Shown here piece after piece: positions 1 to 10,171 of a stretch of 64,000 nucleotides of DNA. The notes under the pieces are model-generated. The model made no database searches and was not told the origin of the DNA. It worked only from the letters and a program-made list of their open reading frames with translations. This stretch comes from Heracleum sosnowskyi (taxonomy: Eukaryota; Streptophyta; Magnoliopsida; Apiales; Apiaceae), in assembly GCA_030848705.1 (NCBI GenBank), contig JAUIZM010000017.1, positions 2,914,001 through 2,978,000 on the forward strand. Direction: 5' to 3'. A program made the position numbers and the translations under genes. How positions within the stretch are numbered: position 1 is the stretch's first letter; the number at the start of each line of letters is the position of its first letter.

Positions 1-275
1 CATTAGAATATATTTGTTAAGAAAAAGAATATTATAATAAAAATTGTGAAATAAATATCTAAAAAATTATTTAAATTATCAAATAAAATATATTCTGTAA
101 AATTTGCATTTGGGTAAGTAATATTATAAATTATTTACATATTCCTTTTGTTTATATAGTTTGATTTTTTATTTTTTTGGACCGATACCATTGCCAGATA
201 TATATTAAAAAAATTATATTGATAAAATCAATATAAACATATAATATTACTTATATTTATAGTATTATTAGAAAA

Positions 276-420
276 GATAATATTAGAACATGATAGTTTG
301 AATTTTAACTTATATAATATTAATACTTATATATTACTGCATGAAAATACCTGAGAGTATGTTAGTGTTATTAATACGTGCATCAATCATATCCGGACAT
401 ATGAACTGAAAGAACAATAA
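276..420. repeat. Partial duplication of RPA1-like exon 2 end plus intron
   Basis: The stretch from about 276 to 420 repeats about 569 to 722 with a handful of differences. It includes the end of exon 2 (the antisense of DMIDARINxTNILS), the donor site and the following intron. The copy ends abruptly at about 410-420, where the longer version continues into the rest of exon 2. It is a direct local duplication inside the Helitron. Confidence 0.7.
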
Positions 421-466
421 AACAACAATTAACAGTTATATTAAAATTAATATAATGCATAAATTA

Positions 467-1173
467 CTAATTTGTGACAATTTTGAGATCTCTTTTTTTC
501 CAACTGCCTTTGACAACTTCAATGCCACCCAAGTAGGTTAAGCAGCCCACAACATCTAAATCAACATAGAAAAAATAATATTAGAACATGATAGTTTGAA
601 TTATAACTTATATAATAGTATTACTTATATATTACTATAATATATTACTGCATCAAAAACCTGAGAGTATGTTGGTGTCATTAATACGTGCATCAATCAT
701 ATCCAGACATATGAACTGAAATTCATGCAGTGATATATTGACGATGCCTTCTTCCAATCTCTTAGGCAACGTTATGCGTATGAAGAGCAATTTAGACCCA
801 TGTGATAGTGGTCTATATTTCTCTGTACTTGAAACAACTTTCAGATTTTTGATGCTGTACACGGAGCCATCCTCTAAAAGATCTTTGAACTGAGAGACCA
901 GAATCTTCGGGATCGTAGCATGGATCAAATTTTCCTGTCATACAACATATCTTGGAAAAGTTAATAACATCATACAATTTGACAAACTAATAAGTTATAA
1001 GTATATTGATTTATTAACCTTTTCATCGATCAAAATCATGTCAAGACCGATCAGTTCTTCAGTATTTGGATTGACATATTTGGATGGACAGATTCCCACA
1101 TTCTACACACTCATACTCTTATCATCCAAGTATAGTTGCTGTCGTTAAAAGCATCCAACATGTTGTAGACCAT
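467..1173 (-). pseudogene. RPA1 / DUF223-like OB-fold protein, decayed
   Basis: Three exon-like blocks can be followed on the minus strand. Block 1 starts with ATG at 1173 and reads MVYNMLDAFN then TWMIRV, an in-frame TGA, then VCRMWESVHPN; a frameshift is needed to reach NTEELIGLDMILIDEK. A GT donor at 1018 and AG acceptor at 935 join this to block 2 (934-661: ENLIHATIPKILVSQF, VYSIKNLKVV, YRPLSHG). A GT at 660 and AG at 556 lead to block 3 (555-467: DVVGCLTYLGGIEVV, then KKRDLKIVTN and stop). The TWxIRVRVCRMWE, LDMILIDEKxNxIHATI and VxGxLTxxGGxE order is the plant RPA70/DUF223 OB-fold pattern. The TGA (a lost CGA Arg), the frameshift and the early end make it a pseudogene. It may be Helitron cargo rather than a host paralogue. 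Confidence 0.65.
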
Positions 1174-1329
1174 AGTTGTATTGATTGTAAATATGGTTGT
1201 AAAAATTTGAAGCTATATAAAAAAGTTTCGATGTAGATTTTTTGTTATGAATAACCTTTAATTTATAGGTGTTTGTAAGGTGAATAATATGGAAATCTAT
1301 CATGTTTAAAAGTCAAGAAGTATTATAAA

Positions 1330-3062
1330 AGAAAAGTTCTATAAAGTTTGAAAATAATAAAAGAAAGTTCTATCAAGTTTGAAAATAATAAAAGAAAGTT
1401 TTATCAAGTTTGAAAATAATAAAAGAAAGTTCTATCAAGATTGAAAATAATAAAAGAGAAAATTGCAATTATTAACATAAGATCCTAAAAATTCGGAAGT
1501 TGTAATTTGCTAAATCAAAGAAAGTTCTATCAAGTTTGAAAATAATAAAAGAAAGTTCTATCAAGCCAACAAATTCGAAAATAATAAGGAAGTTGTAATT
1601 TTCTAAATCAAAGAAAGTTCTATCAAGTCCTACAAATTAGAAAATAATAAGGAAGTTGTAATTTTCTAAATCAAAGAAATTTTCTAAATCAAATCAAAGA
1701 AAGTTCTATCAAGTCCTACAAATTCGAAAATAATAAGAAAGTTGTAATTTTCTAAATCAAAGAAAGTTCTATCAAGTTTGAAAATAATAAAAGAAAGTTC
1801 TATCAAGCCTACAAATTCGAAAATAATAAGGAAGTTGTAATTTTCTAAATCAAATAATAAGGAAGTTGTAATTTTTTAAATCAAATAAAGTTTTATCAAG
1901 TCCTACAAATTCGAAAATAACAAGGAAGTTGTAATTTTCTAAATCAAAGAGAGTTCTATCAAGTTTGAAAATAATAAAAGAAATTTCTATCAAGCCAACA
2001 AATTCGAAAATAATAAGGAAGTTATAATTTTCTAAATCAAAGAAAGTTTTATCAAGTCCTACAAATTAGAAAATAATGAGTAAGTTGTAATTTTCTAAAT
2101 CAAAGAAATTTTCTAAATCAAACAAAGTTTTATCAAGTCCTACAAATTCGAAAATCATAAGGAAGTTGTAATTTTCTAAATCAAAGAAAGTTCTATCAAG
2201 GTTGAAAATAATAAAAGAAAGTTCAATCAAACCTACAAATTCGAAAATAATAAGGAAGTTGTAATTTTCTAAATCAAATAATAAGGAAGTTGTAATTTTT
2301 AAAATCAAATAAATTTTCTAAATCAAAGAAAGTTCTATCAAGTCCTACAAATTTTCGAAAATAATAAGGAAGTTGTAATTTTCTAAATCAAAGAAAGTTC
2401 TATCAAGTTTGAAAATAATATAAGAAATTTCTATCAAGCCTGCAAATTCGAAAATAATAAGGAAGTTATAATTTTCTAAATCAAAGAAAGTTCTATCAAG
2501 TCCTACAAATTATAAAATAATAAGGAAGTTGTAATTTTCTAAATCAAATAAATTTTCTAAATCAAAGAAAGTTCTATCAAGTCCTACAAATTCAAAAATC
2601 ATAAGGAAGTTGTAATTTTCTAAATCAAAGAAAGTTCCATCAAGGTTGAAAATAATAAAAGAAAGTTCTATCAAACCTACAAATTCAAAAATAATAAGGA
2701 AGTTGTAATTTTCTAAATCAAATAATAAGGAAGTTGTAATTTTTAAAATCAAATAAATTTTCTAAATCAAAGAAAGTTCTATCAAGTCCTACAAATTTTC
2801 GAAAATAATAAGGAAGTTGTAATTTTCTAATCAAAGAAAGTTCTATCAAGTTTGAAAATAATAAAAGAAAGTTTTATCAAGCCTACAAATTCGAAAATAA
2901 TAAGGAAGTTGTAATTTCCTAAACCAAAGAAAGTTCTATCAAGTCCTACAAATTCGAAAATAATAAGGAAGTTGTAATTTTCTAAATCAAAGAAAGTTCT
3001 ATCAAGTTTGAAAATAATAAAAGAAAGTTCTATCAAGTTTGAAAATAATAAAAATGTAAATT
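1330..3062. repeat. Minisatellite with higher-order structure
   Basis: Tandem repeats of two related modules are interleaved: a roughly 31 bp module of the form AAAGTTCTATCAAGTTTGAA+AATAATAAAAG, and a roughly 63 bp module sharing the first 15 bases but continuing through CCTACAAATTCG and GGAAGTTGTAATTTTC. A longer repeat of about 444 bp is visible because the stretch at 2066-2308 recurs almost unchanged at 2510-2752. Long open frames on the minus strand (a repeated DLENYNFL-type peptide) are by-products of the repeat unit being a multiple of three in places. Minisatellites close to a terminus are common in Helitrons. Confidence 0.85.
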
Positions 3063-3420
3063 TCAATTTTATTCTTACAAAATCGAAAATAATAAAGGAA
3101 GTTGTAATAAAGGAAATTGTAATTATTAAAATTAAAAATTGAGAAAAATTAGAAAAATAGAACGGAACGATTCTAGAGGCGTCACCTCACCGCCCCCGTC
3201 TTCTCCTTTATATAAGTATATTGATTGTTACTTATAAGTTACTTATAAATTTGTAAAGTGTTCGGTAAATTATAACATACGTTTAAAAAAAATCAAAAAT
3301 TATTTGAATGCATGAATTTTAAATTAAAAGGACAAAATTTAAAAACGTGAATATTTGTTTTTTTTATAAATATCGCTCTAATGCATTTGCTAAAAACTCA
3401 AACCACCTTTTTATAAAGAA

Positions 3421-3624
3421 TAATGCCAGGGTTACCAAATTGGATCCCAAAATGGATCCCAAATACCACATGTCATGTTCTTATTGGCAACAACTTAATT
3501 AGTAATAGTGGACCTCCTGTATTCGCATTAATTCACCCAAAAAAATCATCTCAAACTTCCACATCACCAATATCATATCATTTGTTATCAAAATTCGGTA
3601 CCCAATTCGGTACCTCTAGCATTA
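3421..3624. mobile_element. MITE of about 204 bp with terminal inverted repeats
   Basis: The left end TAATGCCAGGGTTACC matches the reverse complement of the right end (TAATGCTAGAGGTACC) with a few mismatches, giving TIRs of about 22 bp. Internally there are further direct copies of the ATTGGATCCCAAA-type and CGGTACCCAATTCGG-type words. No coding potential is credible; the 73-residue frame across it simply reads the repeat. Superfamily is uncertain because the target duplication is obscured by flanking A-rich sequence. Confidence 0.5.
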
Positions 3625-3744
3625 AAAGCAAAACAAAAAAATAAAGTAAAACAAAAGAGTTAAACAAAAAATTACAACATTTATTAAAAAAAAAAGAAGA
3701 GAAATCTATATTTTCCGAAAAGAAAATCAAAAGAGAAGTCTAAT

Positions 3745-3960
3745 ACTCCCTCTATCCCGTTTTTATATCGTTCACTATTTCCTTTTTAGCTTATCCCAAA
3801 ATAATTGTCCAAAATTGATTAATATGATAAATTATATATTAATTATATTAACTTTTATGAAAAATAATACAATTATTTGGTAACTACCGGTTTCTTTTAC
3901 GTGATTAAATGAAACGTGGATTTTTGATGATGGACAATAAAAGTATAACAATATTAGATA
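3745..3960. mobile_element. Degenerate Stowaway-like MITE remnant
   Basis: The sequence TACTCCCTCTATCCCG at 3743 is the Stowaway-type TA plus CTCCCTCCGTCC terminus, followed by the typical CACTATTTCC and TTATCCCAAAATAATTGTCC words. A partner GGACAATAAAAGT occurs near 3935, but the expected GGAGGGAGTA right end is missing, so only a decayed or truncated copy is claimed. Confidence 0.35.
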
Positions 3961-4161
3961 CCGGAAATAACAATGACAGTATTGAATGGGAATAAGTTAG
4001 GGTTCAAAACAAAAATGTGCGTCAATTCCAACTTTCAACTTCAACTTATCTAGTTATCTATAATAAGCAGTGATAAGCTCTGTTAACTTAATTACCCAAA
4101 CACTGCTCATAAGTTAGAAACCTGTTTTTAGTCTGAATAAGCTGACTTATGGGGTTCCCAA

Positions 4162-4887
4162 TGATAGGCTATATTCATAGCCCGGTTTCGTTCTTGAGCC
4201 CGACACACACGAAGATCGGGTTAAGGCTCGCAACCTGTTTCATACTTCAGTCCGAGTTCACTTGTGGAGCTAGGCTTGTCTTTAGCCCATGCTCTCCTAC
4301 AACCCGGACTTCCTGGACGCCCGAACATGGTCCCAAGACATGTTTCACGTGTAAAGTCAAACTCATCCCTACTCAATGAAAAGAGGTCTTATATGGTGAG
4401 ATAATATCGATGATTATGAGGTGGACAATATAGGTCAGGGCAATTACATCTGAAAATAATCAATGATTGACACAATTATGCCCATATCAGACCATACGTA
4501 AACAGGGGCCTGGTACACACTATCACAATTTTCGCATGTACACGTGTGACCCATCAACATTACACAGGTGTCCTATTTACTTAGGATTCAACGCTCATGA
4601 TTGCAGATACACCTCTCAAAATCCTAATCTTTGGCCTATAAATAGCCCAAAGACAAAAGATGGAGGGCTTACTGACTCTCTACCCCACACACTATACACA
4701 CACCATCCACATTTAAATTTCTCTATATTCTTATCTATTCTTCAAAAATCTAGTTTTATTCTCACGAAGGAGGCGCCATCAGAGTCAAACCCCCTCCGGT
4801 GTTGTTTTGCAGAAATCCACCAGCAGCTACATCACAACCATGCATGGGAACGTTGAGAAAGGACCGGATCGAATTATGGAGTTATCA
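4162..4887 (+). repeat. Solo LTR, same family as the 4901-7905 element
   Basis: This 726 bp unit begins TGATAGGCTAT and ends GGAGTTATCA, the same ends as the pair of LTRs at 4901 and 7198, but it is clearly diverged from them. Flanks are CCCAA (4157-4161) and CCCGA (4888-4892), a 5 bp target duplication with one mismatch. There is a TATA-like CCTATAAATAGCCC near 4635. No internal domain adjoins it, so it is a solo LTR left by LTR-LTR recombination. Confidence 0.8.
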
Positions 4888-4900
4888 CCCGAACACCCGT

Positions 4901-5608
4901 TGATAGGCTATGTATAGCCCGGTCTCATCTCTGAGCCAGGAGTCACCTGGAACCCGGATTACTATTCAAGTCATGACCCGCCTCCTAGTCCAGACTCATC
5001 TGGGAGTCATGACCTGCGTACCAGTCCGGACTCATTGCCAGGCTATGGCTCAAGCTTTAAGTTTAACTATCTCCTGGCGACAAAGGCAATATCCTGTGTG
5101 AGAAAATCTATACCTCGTTACGTGACATGTCTAGGTCATCATCGATGTCCACACCTGATAAAGACACGTAAGGGTACCTAATGATTGGGATAATTATTTC
5201 CTATTTAAACCACACGCCAGCAAGAGCCTGGCACACGATGCCACAATCCTTCACCTGGACACGTGCAATCCATCAACATCACCCAGGTGTCCTACCTACC
5301 TAGGATTCAACGCTCATGATTGCAGGTACAACCCCTAAACCCTAATCCCGGGCCTATATATAGACCAAGGAGGAAAGGTTTAGGGGTTACATTCTCTTTA
5401 CACACTCAACCCATACACACACCCTCCATATTTAGATTTCTCTATAGTCCTGTCCTCCTTTCCAAAACCATTACTTATTCTCACGCCGGAGGCGCCGCCA
5501 GGGTCCAAACCCCCCTCCGGTGTTGTTTTGCAGAGTCCCAACCGCAGCGACACCGCTTCCAGGCGTGGGATCGGCCGGGAAGGACTGGATCGGGATTTGG
5601 AGTTATCA
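4901..5608 (+). repeat. 5' LTR of the LARD-like element
   Basis: 708 bp, TGATAGGC...GTTATCA. A TATA box (GGGCCTATATATAGACC, near 5350) lies about 260 bp before the LTR end. A short open frame across the TATA-proximal part is repeated in the right LTR and is not a gene. Confidence 0.9.
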
Positions 5609-5628
5609 TTTGGCGCTAGAAGGAGGGG
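5609..5628 (+). other. Primer binding site of the LARD-like element
   Basis: TTTGGCGCTAGAAGGAGG follows the left LTR without a gap. The exact priming tRNA was not determined; the GGCGCTAGA core is shared with the minus-strand primer site at 60478-60490. Confidence 0.6.
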
Positions 5629-6571
5629 AACCAACCATGTCTTGTGGTCACGGTGCCGCTAGACTCACCATCATCAACAAGCTCCTTCATCTTTGAAGGA
5701 GTCCTAGTTAAATCCAGTAAGATCTAAGCAAACTCCTTCGTTTTAACAACTAAACATGAACTCTTTAGCCCATTTCTCCAATGTATGAATGTTTTTAACC
5801 TTATTTCGCCCAGATCTGTTTATTTTTAGCCTTGTTTAGCATTATCTAGCTTTCTTGCTCCCGTTTTTGCTTAGATCTACATTGCTCTCTTATAGATCTG
5901 TCTTTAAAACCAATTTTCTTGCTTCGAAAAACACCAAACCCAGAAATTTAAGAATACCCAAATCGAAGTACATATACAACATACAACCAAAATCAAGACC
6001 AGAAATACAAACATAAGCTAGTATACAAGCACTAAAGCGACTATATTGCAGAAAATCAAAACCTTTCCGAAACCCTCAAAACTCCAAGATGAACAGTTTT
6101 GGTGAAATTGCAATTAAAGATAAAACAAAGAACAGATAACAGAAGATACATGGTAAAAGATGAAGTCGAAAGGCTTACGGAATGGCAGAGGAGTAGGAAA
6201 GCTTCACAAGAGAAACACACCTGTCGTCGGAAAACGAGGTCGCCGGAAGAGAGATTCGGTTAAAAAAGCGAAAAGTACAATTGGAAATGAAAGGGGGGTT
6301 TTATAAAGGAGCAAAATTAACCTCCTAGATGACAGGTGGCAATAACCTATTGGCTGGCAAGAAAGCGAAGTACAAAAAAGAAAAGAAAATAGGAAAACAA
6401 CGAAAAGACAAGAGTAATTAATGCGACAGCAGTAACATCGATTCCCGAGGAAAAAAGGGGAAGTACGTTTTCGAAAGAAAATGGGGGGAAAAACTGAAAT
6501 CGTTTCATATTCCAGAGCTACAAAACTTCCACATAGCCCGGACTCATTTCCTATTAAAGCCAGAAGCAACT

Positions 6572-7135
6572 CTCAACACCGGATTGCCATCCTTGATAAC
6601 AATCCGGGTTGAGGGGCAACAATCAAGCCAAGAATTTTTTTTAAGTTAGTCAAAGCCTTCAGCTTTGGACTTAAGAAAGAACCAGGACTTACTCTTAACA
6701 CCGGATTGCCATCCTTGATAACAATCCGGGTTGGGGGGCAACAATCAAGCCAAGAATTTTTTCTAAGTTACTCAAAGCCTTCAGCTTTTGGACTTAAGAA
6801 AGAACCATGACTTACTCTTAACACCGGATTGCCATCCTTGATAACAATCCGGGTTGGGGGGCAACAATCAAGCCAAGAATTTTTTCTAAGTTACTCAAAG
6901 CCTTCAGCTTTGGACTTAAGAAAGAACCAGGACTTACTCTTAACACCGGATTGCCATGCTTGATAACAATCCGGGTTGGGGGGCAACAATCAAGCCAAGA
7001 ATTTTTTCTAAGTTACTCAAAGCCTTCAGCTTTGGACTTAAGAAAGAACCATGACTTACTCTTAACACCGGATTGCCATCCTTGATAACAATCCGGGTTG
7101 GGGGGCAACAATCAAGCCAAGGATTTTTTCGAAGT
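6572..7135 (+). repeat. Five 122 bp tandem repeats with hairpin and PPT-like G-run
   Basis: Five units begin near 6577, 6698, 6820, 6942 and 7065. Each carries CCGGATTG, a 13 nt spacer and CAATCCGG, a perfect 8 bp inverted repeat able to form a hairpin, followed directly by GGTTGGGGGGCAAC and then CAAGCCAAGAATTTTTT. The purine run resembles the true polypurine tract at 7181-7197. Units are nearly identical. Confidence 0.85.
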
Positions 7136-7180
7136 TACCTATTCAGGGATTTCTACTCCCCCATCCAGAAAATCTGAATA

Positions 7181-7197
7181 AGGGAGTGGGGGGCAAA
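7181..7197 (+). other. Polypurine tract of the LARD-like element
   Basis: AGGGAGTGGGGGGCAAA sits immediately before the TGATAGG start of the right LTR, the expected place for plus-strand priming. Confidence 0.75.
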
Positions 7198-7905
7198 TGA
7201 TAGGCTATGTATAGCCCGGTCTCATCTCTGAGCCAGGAGTCACCTGGAACCCGGATTACTATTCAAGTCATGACCCGCCTCCTAGTCCAGACTCATCTGG
7301 GAGTCATGACCTGCGTACCAGTCCGGACTCATTGCCAGGCTATGGCTTAAGCTTTAAGTTTAACTATCTCCTGGCGACAAAGGCAATATCCTGTGTGAGA
7401 AAATCTATACCTCGTTACGTGACATGTCTAGGTCATCATCGATGTCCACACCTGATAAAGACACGTAAGGGTACCTAATGATTGGGATAATTATTTCCTA
7501 TTTAAACGACACGCCAGCAGGAGCCTGGCACACGATGCCACAATCCTTCACCTGGACACGTGTAATCCATCAACATCACCCAGGTGTCCTACCTACCTAG
7601 GATTCAACGCTCATGATTGCAGGTACAACCCCTAAACCCTAATCCCGGGCCTATATATAGACCAAGGAGGAAAGGTTTAGGGGTTACATTCTCTTTACAC
7701 ACTCAACCCATACACACACCCTCCATATTTAGATTTCTCTATAGTCCTGTCCTCCTTTCCAAAACCATTACTTATTCTCACGCCGGAGGCGCCGCCAGGG
7801 TCCAAACCCCCCTCCGGTGTTGTTTTGCAGAGTCCCAACCGCAGCGACACCGCTTACAGGCGTGGGATCGGCTGGGAAGGACTGGATCGGGATTTGGAGT
7901 TATCA
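7198..7905 (+). repeat. 3' LTR of the LARD-like element
   Basis: 708 bp, same ends as the left LTR, about 99% identical by eye, followed by the CCCGT target duplication. Confidence 0.9.
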
Positions 7906-7910
7906 CCCGT

Positions 7911-8617
7911 AATCGAACAACGAAATATATTTTTATTATTATTACGATGGATAGAAAGTTGGGTATACTAGTTTTGTAACGTTTAGTATATTCTTTTATA
8001 TTTTTTATTGTCAGAAATGCAAAGGTGTAATTCATAAAAGATTATAGTAATATCCATGCATAAAATTTAAGGATTACACTTTTTTTAGAAAACAATTTGC
8101 ATTGGCTCGAACAAATTCAGCCACTTAACTTAATTGGAAAGAAGAGCACAAAAAGACATAGTTACAGGTGTGCAAAGCCATAGATGAGTTATGCTTCCGA
8201 GCATGCTTTGAATGAGCGGAAGGAAAATCTCGAAATGAATGCCTGCAAGCTTTTTCACCCTCCGCAAATCAAAGAAAAGAAAACCGGTGACTCTCATGAG
8301 TAGGGGCTGATCATTCGATCGGTTGAGTTAAAAATCGAATCAAATTAAAAAAATTGAAAATTCAAAATGTCATTTTTTTGAAATCGAATTGAACTGAAAC
8401 AAACCGAAGTTTTAATATAACCGAATCGAAACCGAACCAAAATAATTTGGTTTTTTGTTTCGGTTTCAAAAAAACCGAAATTTCAAAACAACTTAATTTA
8501 TAAAAAATAAATGCAAGAATATTACATCCATGACTCCATATTCCATAATAAATTATTCATAAATTAATTATTTGACAAAAGTTTAAAATTTAAACTAAAA
8601 TAAAGCATAACTATAAA
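7911..8617. other. Intergenic, no recognisable gene
   Basis: AT-rich unique-looking sequence. Around 8300-8480 it is dense in AACCGAAA/TCGAATC words and their complements, a low-complexity composition common in plant intergenic DNA. The more balanced stretch at 8100-8290 has a short minus-strand open run but no family I recognise. Confidence 0.5.
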
Positions 8618-9293
8618 GCATCTCCAATGAAGCTACCTAAAATAATATAAAGTAATGGTTGACTAAAATTTGCTGAATCTGTAGGTTGTTGTACTTCAAC
8701 GGTATTATCTATAATGATTGGCTATATTTTAAAAATAATATTTTATATTTTAAACAATACTCTTTCCGTAAAGATTAAATGTTAGTAAATTAATATATGA
8801 ATAAACTAAGTGATCTTAAAATGCAGCCATATCTTTATAAAAAAAATTAATTAAAACTTTTTAAAATTTTAAAATTTTAATATTAACCACAAGACACATA
8901 TTTCACTTCTGAAATCTCTCTCGTGATTATCAACACGGCAACACCCACGTGAAGAATTAGGCCAAGCAAATCATATGAAAATACATATATTCTCTTGCAA
9001 ATCAAATGACAGACAAAAGAAACAGAGGACAAGAGAGAAAAAATGGAGGGAGTGGTGACGTGGAAACCCTTACATATCTGTATAGACAATCAACAAATAT
9101 GGCCAAGCAAATGGCAATGGCTATAATTATTGCTAAAGGGAACTGATGGTTGGAGAGCAAATGGCAATGACTATAATTATTGTTAAAGGGAACTGATGGT
9201 TGGAGAAGTCCATTTCCGGGTGGTTGGCTATGAGTGCCACTATTCACATGTCATATATAGTTTTTAGCTAACAGGTATAGGGTTGGAGATGCT
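8618..9293. mobile_element. MITE-like element with GCATCTCCAA termini
   Basis: GCATCTCCAATG at 8618 is matched in inverted orientation by GGTTGGAGATGC ending at 9293. The interior is AT-rich and non-coding and includes a tandem duplication at about 9105-9206. A second unit with the same ends follows at 9352-9670. Boundaries are approximate and no target duplication was confirmed. Confidence 0.4.
9105..9206. repeat. Two-copy tandem duplication of about 51 bp
   Basis: The unit AGCAAATGGCAATG...CTATAATTATTG...AAAGGGAACTGATGGTTGGAGA occurs twice back to back with two substitutions. Non-coding. Confidence 0.8.
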
Positions 9294-9351
9294 CAAAACC
9301 CTTAACAATATCCTACGTGGCAACATATATAGTAAATCATTATACATAATG

Positions 9352-9670
9352 ATCATCTCCAACCACATGCCTTTAGCTAAAATAGTTTTACATAACCTAG
9401 CTCCGTTGGCTATATTTGCTGAACCATTACAATTCTCTATAATGCTTCACATCATCTTCTTATCATTTTTAATTGATATTTCAAATATCTTATGCTTCCA
9501 TCTCATAACTTGCCTTTTACTAATAGTAATAAATATTCTTTTTGAATTATAGCAAACAAGTATAGCTAACATCATTGGAGACAAAACACATTTTCATTCT
9601 CTATAATATAGCAAACTAATATTTTATATTATTTTACCTAATCATTATAGTTAACGTGATTGGAGATGCT
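9352..9670. mobile_element. Second MITE-like element with CATCTCCAA termini
   Basis: ATCATCTCCAACC at the left is mirrored by GATTGGAGATGCT at the right, and internal words such as GGCTATATTTGCTGAACCATTA echo the neighbouring unit at 8618-9293. Non-coding, about 320 bp. Confidence 0.4.
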
Positions 9671-9904
9671 CTGAGGCGTTAACTCCATTAAACACAGTCT
9701 GCAGTCTGCACAAATTACAGAGCCATAAATGAGATAATACTAAACACCAAACAATACTACAGTAGTAATGCTGCAGCAACTAGCAATGCAAATCATGATG
9801 ACAGATTCACAAATTAGGCAGTAGCAGAACAACAGTTCTAATATCTGGATTTGAATCAAAATAGAGAGCGTGGTCGTGTTATATTTTTAACTTTTTAGAA
9901 TATA

Positions 9905-10171
9905 CTCCGTCTGTCTCTCTTTACATTTTCCTTTTTGGTACGTCCCTCTAATTTCTTTACATACCAAAAATAGTAACATTTTATAATATAAAATCCAATC
10001 ACATTCAATATTTTCCTCCACTATACCTACTTTATACCCACTTTATACATTAAATATTGATTGCTCCTACCACTTTACTCATTTTTCTTATTTTTTTTCC
10101 TATTAATTTACACTTTTTCTTAACATACGTGTCGTCCCCTCAATGTAAAGAATTGAGGGGGACGAAGGGAG
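9905..10171. mobile_element. Stowaway MITE (Tc1/mariner-type)
   Basis: A 267 bp unit begins CTCCGTCTGTCTCTC and ends GGGGACGAAGGGAG, forming TIRs of the CTCCCTCCGTCC type, flanked by TA dinucleotides (9903-9904 and 10172-10173). It has the usual TTTACATTTTCC and TGTAAAGAATTG sub-terminal words. No coding capacity; mobilised by a mariner transposase in trans. Confidence 0.8.

Larger units (their letters stand above)
1..3224 (-). mobile_element. Helitron, 5' part (minus strand), truncated by window edge
   Basis: Read on the minus strand the element starts at 3224 with TCAATATACTTATATAAAGG followed by a GGAGAAGACG-type block, directly after a host A, as expected for the A|TC 5' junction of a Helitron. 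The same 5' block recurs at 14165, 14653 and, degraded, at 20723 and 23309, so it is a family terminus. The body contains a minisatellite (about 1330-3062) and an RPA1-like pseudogene in the same orientation (467-1173). RPA-like OB-fold genes are known cargo of plant Helitrons. The 3' hairpin and CTRR end lie outside the window, and no Rep/helicase coding is visible, so autonomy cannot be judged. Confidence 0.6.
4901..7905 (+). mobile_element. Non-autonomous LTR retrotransposon (LARD-like), complete
   Basis: Two 708 bp LTRs (4901-5608, 7198-7905) differ at about six positions by eye, so the insertion is recent. A perfect 5 bp target duplication CCCGT flanks it (4896-4900, 7906-7910). The internal domain of about 1.6 kb has a primer site at once after the left LTR, a tandem-repeat block at 6572-7135 and a polypurine tract before the right LTR, but no gag or pol. 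The 121-codon minus-strand frame at 6204-6569 has no recognisable domain. Replication must depend on proteins from another element. The primer site (TTTGGCGCTAGAAGGAGG) resembles that of the Tat-like LTR at 60491, so a Tat-lineage origin is plausible. Confidence 0.85.

Noticed and set aside
2066..3066. Minus-strand ORFs of about 80 codons with repeated DLENYNFL peptides
   Set aside because: They are translations of the minisatellite; the peptide repeat follows the DNA repeat and has no independent support.
5320..5634. ORFs on both strands in the LARD-like LTR, repeated at 7617-8035
   Set aside because: They lie in LTR sequence across the TATA box and are the same in both LTRs; no domain.
6204..6569. 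121-codon minus-strand ORF in the LARD-like internal domain
   Set aside because: Cysteine- and phenylalanine-rich chance frame with no recognised family and no conserved context.
8100..8290. Possible host exon on the minus strand
   Set aside because: A short open run without splice context or recognised family; too weak to report as a gene.
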